64,000 nucleotides of DNA from the NCBI GenBank assembly GCA_035772405.1, contig JAYKKM010000439.1, positions 11,449,501 to 11,513,500 of the forward strand, written 5' to 3'. This DNA comes from Chrysogorgia sp. JL179-B06. Its lineage: Eukaryota; Cnidaria; Anthozoa; Scleralcyonacea; Chrysogorgiidae. Both the position numbers and the translations under genes were made by a program. The notes under the pieces were generated by a model that searched no databases, had not been told where the DNA came from, and was given only the letters and a program-made list of their open reading frames with translations. Below are positions 57,355 to 64,000 of the stretch, in pieces (the first letter of the stretch is position 1; every line of letters starts with the position of its first letter).

Positions 57355-58320
57355 TCAAATTCTTTTGAAGTCCTCTTGATATTGAATTACTAGCAATGTG
57401 TAAATTCTTTTTTTTTTTAAAACTTGTAATTCAGCACGATAAAAAATTCCTTTAATTTCTTCACGTTGTTCGTCTTCTAATTGATATGTAACGGGATCGG
57501 TGATAAATACATTTTTAATAACAAATATGTCATTTGTCCATCGTCGAAGACTACTTTTTTCAAAAATATTATTTTTTACTCTCACAATACGTACACGAGT
57601 ACCTTCTCGTATCAGATCTTGAGTGGGAATAGGATAATTTAAATGATCACGTACTATTTTATTTTTTACTTTACGTATTTTTCCTTTTTTTTCTTCGCGA
57701 TAAATTTCAAAAGGTGTTGCACCAGCTAATGCTTTATGTGGGGAATTATTATAACGATTAACAATAAGGGGTAAATACTGAATATAGTCAAATTCTCCAG
57801 TCATTGTTAAAACACGACGAACCATTGTTTTTAAAGTTCCAATTACACGTTCCACATGGGATGCTTTTATTTCTCTATTATACGTATGAAATACTTCAAA
57901 ATTATATATTTTACTTAATTTCGTACGTATATCTTGAAATTCTGTTCCTTCATCACTTTGAATTTTAAGAGGTGCTATTCCTTCTTCAATAAGAATACTT
58001 TCAAATTTATTTTTAACATTATTAGACGTTTTCTTTTTTATTAATTTTACCCAACAAAATCTTGAAAAAATATCAATACACACCAACCAATAACGATATT
58101 GATTATTATATCGGGCTAAATCTTTATTTTCAGCTAAATCAATTTCCCATTGTTCATTATTTTTATTAACAGCATATTTCAAACGTCTATATATTTTTTT
58201 ACTACTACTATGTAATCTATAATTAGAATAATCCTCATCAGTTAATGTCTCTCCTTTTAATAATCTTGAAGCTTTTTCAATAAAGTCAGCAGAAAATTTA
58301 GTTTTTTTCTTTTTATTCAT
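57355..58320 (-). CDS. rve integrase
   Basis: 321 residues. DDE triad: Asp61 in WEIDLAEN, Asp in KIQSDEGTEFQD, Glu in ASHVERVIGTLK. IVNRYNNSPHKALAGATPFE follows as in retroviral and Polinton integrases. The C-terminus has an SH3-like region (REGTRVRIVRVKN) and no chromodomain, unlike Polinton 1. Frame intact. Confidence 0.93.
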   Translation of the reverse strand: MNKKKKTKFSADFIEKASRLLKGETLTDEDYSNYRLHSSSKKIYRRLKYAVNKNNEQWEIDLAENKDLARYNNQYRYWLVCIDIFSRFCWVKLIKKKTSNNVKNKFESILIEEGIAPLKIQSDEGTEFQDIRTKLSKIYNFEVFHTYNREIKASHVERVIGTLKTMVRRVLTMTGEFDYIQYLPLIVNRYNNSPHKALAGATPFEIYREEKKGKIRKVKNKIVRDHLNYPIPTQDLIREGTRVRIVRVKNNIFEKSSLRRWTNDIFVIKNVFITDPVTYQLEDEQREEIKGIFYRAELQVLKKKRIYTLLVIQYQEDFKRI

Positions 58321-58322
58321 TT

Positions 58323-59213
58323 CTAAAATAAAGAAATAAAATAAGTATAGTATTCTTCAAGTTCATCAACGAGTTCTTTATCGCGTAATATCCCCATAAA
58401 ATCAACTTCTATATTTTTACAGGCTAACTCTTTATTTATAGTATTACCGTACAAACATAATGTATCTTGTATATTTTTACAACATCTAAAACGATAATAA
58501 AATATTTCTGAAATTACTGATGGATTTAAACGGTGACAAACCTCATCATCATCACTTTCTACTTTTATTTTCTTGATCTTTTCGACATCGTTGGCGTCAT
58601 CATCGTCGTCGTCAAAATTAAGTGGGGATTTCTTTTTCTTCAATACTCGTTTTTTGACGGGGATAGGTTGGGATTTATGACCTGTCGCATGATTATACTT
58701 TCTTAGGACAATAATATATTCGTCCAAGGAATCTTTCTTTTTTATATGAAAACTACCCCAGTCATCTCCCCATACGATTTCACTTGGCGTTGCGTTGTTG
58801 TTGTTGCTGGTTGTCGGTGTTGGATCATCGTCAAATTCCATTGCATCGGATAATTCGTTATCTTGATGTTGATAACAAATTTCCAAACCACCCCACGCAT
58901 CTGTACGAACAACCAAACGGCATGTTTGCTTTTTCCAATTTTCAAATCTTACCACTTCAAAAAATATCTGCACCGATTTCTCTTGAATGCTAATCTTATT
59001 AAGAACATTCAACAATGAAGGAATATGATCTTTTTTCACTTCAACAGCGCTATTGTATGTGTACTTGTCACATCTTTTATTTGTCGGATATACTTTGGCG
59101 AGAATAGCATTACCGTTGATTTTTTTTTGTGCAATTATTTTTACAGACAAATCTGTATACGATTGCATTTTATAAAAATGGTCATGTTGTTGTCTCTCAT
59201 AAAGTTCCACCAT
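58323..59213 (-). CDS. hypothetical protein with acidic and basic tracts
   Basis: 296 residues. N-terminal 170 may be a folded domain (VQIFFEVVRFENWKKQTCRLVVRTDAWGG). A basic run (KKRVLKKKKS), an Asp run (FDDDDDDAND) and a helical C-terminus follow. Two nt upstream of the integrase. A DNA-binding role is possible but not shown. Confidence 0.55.
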   Translation of the reverse strand: MVELYERQQHDHFYKMQSYTDLSVKIIAQKKINGNAILAKVYPTNKRCDKYTYNSAVEVKKDHIPSLLNVLNKISIQEKSVQIFFEVVRFENWKKQTCRLVVRTDAWGGLEICYQHQDNELSDAMEFDDDPTPTTSNNNNATPSEIVWGDDWGSFHIKKKDSLDEYIIVLRKYNHATGHKSQPIPVKKRVLKKKKSPLNFDDDDDDANDVEKIKKIKVESDDDEVCHRLNPSVISEIFYYRFRCCKNIQDTLCLYGNTINKELACKNIEVDFMGILRDKELVDELEEYYTYFISLF

Positions 59214-59331
59214 CTCTGAATCTGTTCCCGAGTGAAGGGTAAATGATGAATCACTGTAGGGACAGTGCTTATTTTATACCCTCCGCAAAATTTAAAAAAA
59301 ATTGTATTCCATCACAATGAACAAAATTTTA

Positions 59332-59893
59332 TTACACTAATAACGTGTATAATTGATTACAACATATTATATCAAATAAACTATTGTGTTTGCGTTGCAT
59401 AACTCCTAAAATTTTACATAACTTTCTATGTTGTTTTTTTGTTTTTATTTTACATTCTATTTTATTTTCTAGAAATGCAACAAGTGCTTTCCCTATTCTT
59501 CCATTTCCATCGGAAAAAGGATGAATGGTTTCAAAAATATAATAAATCAAACCTGATATATTTTTTCTTTGATAGTTTTTTTACGTAAAATTCATCTAAA
59601 TGTTCCATATATTGTTGAATATATAAAGGATCAACCCCCTCATGAATTCCAACAAATCTTTTTTCTTGACTGTAATGTCCCGCATTCGTTAAATGGCTCA
59701 TAGATATTTCATGAATAGTTTTACAACATTCACTTATTTTCCATTTTTCATTTTTTTCCATATAAAATTTTCGAAGGGCAAAACAAAATCTCCCACATCT
59801 CATCCAAAATTCTTTTTCATTTTCTTCGTCTTCTTCCATTCGTATAACATCATACGCAAACACTTTAAATTTTATACAAGTTTTTAATTCCAT
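59332..59893 (-). pseudogene. Fic-domain protein (AMP transferase type), frameshifted
   Basis: From the ATG giving MELKTCIKF. NAGHYSQEKRFVGIHEG precedes the Fic core HPFSDGNGRIGK, which matches HPFx(D/E)GNGRxx(R/K). The core lies one frame over from the N-terminal part, with the shift near the A6 run at about 59556. Fic enzymes usually transfer AMP to hydroxyls of target proteins. A viral copy could modify host proteins. It may be a sequencing artefact or real decay. Confidence 0.7.
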
Positions 59894-59903
59894 TTTGTTT
59901 TTT

Positions 59904-60905
59904 CTACATACACGTTTGTTCACTAATACTTTTATAAAAAATATCCCAATTCACATTCGATTCAGTCAGTTCGTTTTCATATATAGGGTTTCTTGAAATT
60001 AAATTATAATTCAATGTTGTTTGTATATATTTTCTTATCATAGTAAATAAATCTTGTACTTCGTCTTCAACCATTATTACATGTGCAAATATTTTCTCAT
60101 TATACTTAAATTCTCCCGTAGATCCCCCATAATTTTTTATTCGTGTAACATCGACAGGATGTATTAGTAGGGTGTGATTTTCATCTAAATCATAATTACG
60201 TTTGTTTAAAATACTTAATTTCAGGGGATCAAACTCAAAAAAATAACTTTGACGCGTACAATTTTTATACCGACATTTATCAAAGGATACTTTACCCTTT
60301 TTTATATAATATATAAAATTCCAAAAATCATATCTAATATTTTTTTCAGAAAGACCTTTTTTTTGTCTTTTGAGAAATCTTCCTATAGGGTTATGTTCAC
60401 GACAATAAAATATAAAACATGAAGTGATCATGATAATATTTTTAGTTGAACTACAATAAACATAAGAATTGAAAATACTAGGTGCTACCATTAACAAATA
60501 AATATTAAAAAAAAGATTTAAATCACCTTTCTCGCGCTGTATGTGCTTAAATTTGCTTACTAAACTTTCTTTTCCATAACCCAGGGTATAAGATATGTAT
60601 TTTCTTTCAAAGGTTAGATTTTGTAGAAAATATGTATAATGATATTTATCTTTGGTTCTTAAACATTGAAATAAATCTGAGTGGTTTTCAAGGGGTAATA
60701 CAATAAATAATTCTTTAAAACAATCGGGGAATGAAAAAAAACTACAGCATATCGTGTCTGATTCAATTAATAAAGTACGTTGAAAGAGTGTTCTCTTCAA
60801 GGAATATTTTCTTTGACTTGCTTGTAAATTCGGGATCATATAAGAGTAACGATCTTCTAGGATAAAATAGGATTCCATTCCACGGGTTCCCTTGATTTTT
60901 TTCAT
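59904..60905 (-). CDS. paralogous flank protein Y, right copy
   Basis: 333 residues, the intact counterpart of 41653-42420: FIFYCREHNPIGRFLK, CRYKNCTRQSYFFEF. Cys/Tyr-rich, no known domain. Overlaps the upstream X g gene by 143 nt in another frame, so its start may be later than the first ATG. Confidence 0.5.
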   Translation of the reverse strand: MKKIKGTRGMESYFILEDRYSYMIPNLQASQRKYSLKRTLFQRTLLIESDTICCSFFSFPDCFKELFIVLPLENHSDLFQCLRTKDKYHYTYFLQNLTFERKYISYTLGYGKESLVSKFKHIQREKGDLNLFFNIYLLMVAPSIFNSYVYCSSTKNIIMITSCFIFYCREHNPIGRFLKRQKKGLSEKNIRYDFWNFIYYIKKGKVSFDKCRYKNCTRQSYFFEFDPLKLSILNKRNYDLDENHTLLIHPVDVTRIKNYGGSTGEFKYNEKIFAHVIMVEDEVQDLFTMIRKYIQTTLNYNLISRNPIYENELTESNVNWDIFYKSISEQTCM

Positions 60906-61140
60906 ATTGACTATATAACTTACTTCGTCGTGGGGGCGAATGTTGTTTTTTACATTTCATCATGGGACATGTGACATATTTTCCACGATAATAATCAAAT
61001 AATCCACATAACCAAAATAAATATCCAATTTCTCCTTGGTTAAAATATTGAAAATAAAGAACAACTCTTAAAATTGTTTCAATCATATTGCTGTGATTTT
61101 GAAAAAATCTCTTACTCTTTATATAGCTTTTCAAATTCAT
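60763..61140 (-). CDS. paralogous flank protein X, right copy
   Basis: 125 residues. ILRVVLYFQYFNQGEIGYLFWLCGLFDYYRG corresponds to the left copy at 42547-42822. The C-terminal 45 residues overlap the Y frame. Function unknown. Confidence 0.5.
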   Translation of the reverse strand: MNLKSYIKSKRFFQNHSNMIETILRVVLYFQYFNQGEIGYLFWLCGLFDYYRGKYVTCPMMKCKKQHSPPRRSKLYSQYEKNQGNPWNGILFYPRRSLLLYDPEFTSKSKKIFLEENTLSTYFIN

Positions 61141-61224
61141 TAAGCTAAATAAACATTAATCTAAATAAAATAAAAACCCTTTTATTTTCGGGTTCATTCT
61201 TCAGTTGAATCTCATGCAAGCAAT

Positions 61225-61529
61225 ATGTCAAAACCCAAACAGTATGATCTTCACTATCTTAAAGAAAATTGTCGAAATCAAAAATTTATTGTACGTAAAT
61301 GTGAACAAATCCTAAATCCCTGCTTTCCTATGAATCGATTATATATAAATTTGGAAGTTATGGAGTATGTAAAAATAAAAAGCTTAATTATAAACAATAT
61401 ATAACAACATATGTGGGAGGAGATTGTGGTATACATAATTTCATAGATCAAGAAGTGTATATAAATTCTTTTTTTAAAATAAAAAACGCTTTTCTCGATT
61501 TATTGAACTGTTTTATTTCAAATATTTAA
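61225..61529 (+). pseudogene. small hypothetical gene, frameshifted
   Basis: From the ATG giving MSKPKQYDLHYLK. The frame ends at about 61401, while coding-like sequence with YVGGDCGIHNFIDQ continues in another frame to a TAA at 61527-61529. Explains the gap between X and the next minus-strand gene. Confidence 0.3.
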
Positions 61530-62180
61530 TTCATTAAAATTATTACATAATTCCCCACAACAATTTAAATATACATGTAGTTGCAACATAGATTTATCAA
61601 AATGTATTTTATTTATTAATGTTACAATATAATTTCCATTACTGTTACCATAAATCACATTAAGTAAAGATAATATATTTTCATCTTTAATAAGAACTAA
61701 ATAAAGCTCTTGACCATCAAAATTTTCACGAAAATGATAATTTACTAATCTAAATCTTGAATCCTTACATTTACCATACAAAAACGTTTTTGAATAACAT
61801 GGGATATTATTTATCTCAAAACAATCAAGAGTCGAAATTAACGTGGGTAATCTCGGTTCTCTATCGATAAATACTACATGTTTTCCCACTAACTGATCAT
61901 AAAATGACATAGTCCAGCTAAAACCGGTTATTAAAAATCTATAATATCTTTTTCCACCATATCGTTTCCGAAATATAGATTGTTCATTTTTATCTTCCAC
62001 ATAAATGTTAAAATATTTATAATCATAATCAGCACATCTAAACTTATAGGGATGCTCTCTCCATTCCAAAAAATAAAACGTTGAATCGCGTGTTTTTTCT
62101 ATCTCAAACAATTCAGCATGTAATAAATATTGAATGTTGGGGTAAAGAATTTCATCAAAATCACGCTCTCGTACAGCCAT
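61518..62180 (-). CDS. hypothetical protein of flank family
   Basis: 220 residues. FYDQLVGKHVVFIDRE matches the LVGxxxxF motif of the left-flank proteins at 38845-39755, and a weaker second repeat (FDGQELYLVLI) follows. Aromatic-rich. Function unknown. Confidence 0.5.
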   Translation of the reverse strand: MAVRERDFDEILYPNIQYLLHAELFEIEKTRDSTFYFLEWREHPYKFRCADYDYKYFNIYVEDKNEQSIFRKRYGGKRYYRFLITGFSWTMSFYDQLVGKHVVFIDREPRLPTLISTLDCFEINNIPCYSKTFLYGKCKDSRFRLVNYHFRENFDGQELYLVLIKDENILSLLNVIYGNSNGNYIVTLINKIHFDKSMLQLHVYLNCCGELCNNFNELNI

Positions 62181-62216
62181 TTAAATCTTTTTAAAAAAAC
62201 TTCGACGTCTTTTCTT

Positions 62217-62432
62217 CTATTCGTCGTAACCTATTTCCACTGAAACATTCACTGTATATTTCCACCGTATATTTAACTTGTTTAACACCCGACGTTTAAA
62301 ACTGTTTAGTCTTGAAAGTTTTAATTCATCTGGATGAATCGCGCATGGATGTTTGTTAATACATCTTCCACATGGATGTTTGTTATAATATAATCTTTCA
62401 AATCGTTCATCTGCTTTTCCAATACGTTCCAT
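62217..62432 (-). CDS. small Cys-rich protein
   Basis: 71 residues starting MERIGKADERFERLYYNKHPCGRC. The Cys/His cluster HPCGRCINKHPC could bind zinc. Paralogue of 62522-62701. TATA-like GTATAAATAAG about 50 nt upstream. Confidence 0.55.
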   Translation of the reverse strand: MERIGKADERFERLYYNKHPCGRCINKHPCAIHPDELKLSRLNSFKRRVLNKLNIRWKYTVNVSVEIGYDE

Positions 62433-62521
62433 TGTCTAACAAATATATAAACAATTATTTTTTTTACTCTTATTTATACTGTTTCTTATTTTTTTTTATG
62501 GGATTTTCTTCTTTAAATCTT

Positions 62522-62701
62522 TTAACACCATATCTTCTTTAACAACCATCTCTTTAATCTACAACAACGTTTTTTTTGTTTTGGATCTTTCCACGGTATA
62601 TAATTCGCACACACTTCCCCACACATATTTCCGTTAAGACATTGTCCACAAGGATATTTTGAATAGAATAATCTATTATATCGTGCATCCACGGTTTCCA
62701 T
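62522..62701 (-). CDS. small Cys-rich protein, paralogue
   Basis: 59 residues. METVDARYNRLFYSKYPCGQ aligns with METxDxRFxRLYYxKHPCGR of the neighbour, followed by CLNGNMCGEVC and a basic, Cys-containing end. A TATA-like GGATATAAATA lies upstream. Confidence 0.55.
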   Translation of the reverse strand: METVDARYNRLFYSKYPCGQCLNGNMCGEVCANYIPWKDPKQKKRCCRLKRWLLKKIWC

Positions 62702-62862
62702 GATATTTTTGTAAAACCATTTTTTTACATTTTTATTTATATCCTAATTTTTTTTTATTTTAGTATATCTGTCTTTTTTAATTTTCATTTTTCTTTTTAT
62801 ATTTTTTTTTTATAAAAAATTATATATAAACGCGTTACCCCCATGTGGCATGTTATTTGTGA

Positions 62863-63291
62863 ATGATGTCGAATTCACATGTACAGTATCGTGATTGTGA
62901 TGAACATAACGGTAGAAGTTATCAAAGAATAATTGCTGATGACTTTAACCCCTACAAAATTGAAGATGAAAGTAACTATTATCCAAGTCGTTTTCTAGCC
63001 AAAGAATTACACCACTTTACCTATGTTGTAAAGAAATGTCAACCTACGGTATTATGCGCATGTATTGAAGATATACCCTATGAAGATATACCCTCAACGC
63101 CTCAAACATATTACTTAGCTCTGGCAGTTAAAAAGAAACATGAATATGAAAATGATGAATGGAATTGTTCATGTCTGGGTGAAAACATAACAACAATTGT
63201 TGACTATGATGCTTCTGCTCTTTTACAAAAAGAAATTAAACTAATAATAGATTCTAATAATTTCATGAAAGCTGTAGCATATACTCAATAA
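62863..63291 (+). CDS. flank family protein
   Basis: 142 residues. NYYPSRFLAKELHHFTYVVKKCQPTVLC parallels RYYSCHFLQKHFPNYTYLVEDCKPAILC in the next gene and, more weakly, LYSSEFLYTMCPDSDFYVVNF at 38845-39195. Promoter ATATATAAACGCG about 40 nt upstream. Confidence 0.55.
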   Translation: MMSNSHVQYRDCDEHNGRSYQRIIADDFNPYKIEDESNYYPSRFLAKELHHFTYVVKKCQPTVLCACIEDIPYEDIPSTPQTYYLALAVKKKHEYENDEWNCSCLGENITTIVDYDASALLQKEIKLIIDSNNFMKAVAYTQ

Positions 63292-63374
63292 AAACTTTTT
63301 TTAAAAAAAATTCGTGTTTTTTATTTATTATATATATAAGATTACATATTTGATTTAATCATATTGATAACAAG

Positions 63375-63719
63375 ATGAATCAAGAACAAGATCTCGTGAC
63401 CTGTATCAAAAGGGGTGTAGCATATTATGACTATACTCCTCGTTATTATTCATGTCATTTTCTTCAAAAACATTTTCCTAACTATACATATTTGGTAGAG
63501 GATTGTAAACCTGCTATACTATGCAAAGAATGTAATCCCCCATTTTGTTCTCCACCTCAATTCTACGAACTAACTCTGAAAATTATTAAACAGGGATTAC
63601 TTGAAGAGAAGGGAATAACCCTAAAAACAATTCTTGATACTAAAAGTGATCATCTCTTGTATAAAACAATTAAACTAATAAATGGTAACTCAATAATTCC
63701 ACAACAAATTAATTTGTAA
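63375..63719 (+). CDS. flank family protein, paralogue
   Basis: 114 residues, tandem paralogue of the preceding gene with the same Cys pattern and the same ending (LLYKTIKLINGN versus LLQKEIKLIIDSN). TATA-like TATATATAAG upstream. Confidence 0.55.
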   Translation: MNQEQDLVTCIKRGVAYYDYTPRYYSCHFLQKHFPNYTYLVEDCKPAILCKECNPPFCSPPQFYELTLKIIKQGLLEEKGITLKTILDTKSDHLLYKTIKLINGNSIIPQQINL

Positions 63720-63810
63720 ACATATTTATTTTTCTTGTAATAAAATTTTTTACAAAAATAAAAACTCGATATTCTGTTTCTAACTTTAAAGGTTTTTTAT
63801 TTTAAAAACA

Positions 63811-64000
63811 TTACAAAGATAAAAATATTTGTTTCCCTCTACCCCTATGGTTAATGAAATTGTAGGGTTTAATGTTTAATATAGGTGCTGAGTTTGCTAA
63901 TTTTACATTATTATTATTAATATTTATATATTTTCCCTTCAATGATAATAAGAGGTTCTGTAAATTATCCTCCGGAGCTCCAAACGCGTCTACTATCATC
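63811..64000 (-). CDS. partial protein at window edge
   Basis: 62 residues visible from MIVDAFGAPEDNLQ at 63999. The frame may continue beyond the window. KPYNFINHRGRGKQIF is the C-terminus. No family recognised. Confidence 0.35.
   Translation of the reverse strand, partial: MIVDAFGAPEDNLQNLLLSLKGKYININNNNVKLANSAPILNIKPYNFINHRGRGKQIFLSL

Larger units (their letters stand above)
37640..64000. mobile_element. Element 2: AT-rich Polinton/adintovirus-like element, partly decayed, continues past window
   Basis: This region contains PolB, packaging ATPase, adenain-like protease, capsid protein, penton and rve integrase, all of Polinton type but distant from those of Polinton 1, plus some 25 other genes. 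Base composition is far more AT-rich than in Polinton 1. The left boundary is set at the spliced gene because that gene shares a promoter module with a gene inside the element. The true edge and terminal repeats are not visible and the right end lies beyond 64000. At over 26 kb it is larger than typical Polintons. Confidence 0.7.

Overview
The window is eukaryotic (probably aquatic invertebrate) DNA dominated by mobile elements and integrated virus-like elements. Pointers are a Penelope-like retroelement (PLE) with a hammerhead ribozyme motif, LINE fragments, a tRNA-like repeat, long (TA)n tracts, one spliced gene, and two Polinton/Maverick-type elements with animal-type gene sets. The species cannot be named from sequence alone.

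Layout. 1-9199: a PLE, a tRNA-like repeat, a 5'-truncated LINE and a GNAT-like membrane protein gene, then a second copy of the PLE 3' part. The segment 1494-7602 is repeated from 7603 onward at near identity. In that second copy a complete 19,430-bp Polinton (9200-28629) is inserted, flanked by a 6-bp target duplication (ACAACT). The first copy keeps the empty site at 3057-3062, so the insertion is younger than the duplication, or the two copies are alleles placed in tandem by the assembler. 28636-33251: the rest of the second copy, ending in a (TA)n tract. 33252-37639: non-coding DNA with two small inverted-repeat elements.

Polinton 1 (9200-28629) has terminal inverted repeats carrying 42-bp minisatellites (16 units left, 9 right) and 23 genes that all look intact. 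They include protein-primed DNA polymerase B with an OTU-like N-terminal region, an rve integrase with chromodomain, a packaging ATPase, major capsid protein, a probable penton, a GIY-YIG nuclease, a zinc-ribbon protein, a LamG-like protein, an SSB-like protein, and many small membrane proteins, one with PSAP and YPNL late-domain motifs. A small MGC.xSK acylation-type protein sits at each end. The most unusual property is its expression grammar. Nearly every start codon is preceded within 0-8 nt by an (A/G)ATAAA motif, and gene clusters end at short perfect hairpins. Poxvirus late promoters (TAAATG) and the mimivirus/Sputnik hairpin rule for transcript ends are the nearest known parallels. This suggests a dedicated, possibly virus-supplied or helper-supplied, transcription system.

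Element 2 (about 37.6 kb to beyond 64 kb) is a much more AT-rich, larger Polinton/adintovirus-like element that is partly decayed. Its core is a myristoylation-type small protein, PolB, ATPase, adenain-like protease, capsid protein, penton, integrase, and small basic proteins sharing a Q[K/R]GG motif that may be the protease site. Accessory genes include a SET methyltransferase, a Fic protein, a protein whose N-terminus resembles histone H3, and several paralogous families present at both flanks. Its genes use CCAAT/TATA-type promoters, unlike Polinton 1. Several genes carry in-frame TAA codons or homopolymer frameshifts.
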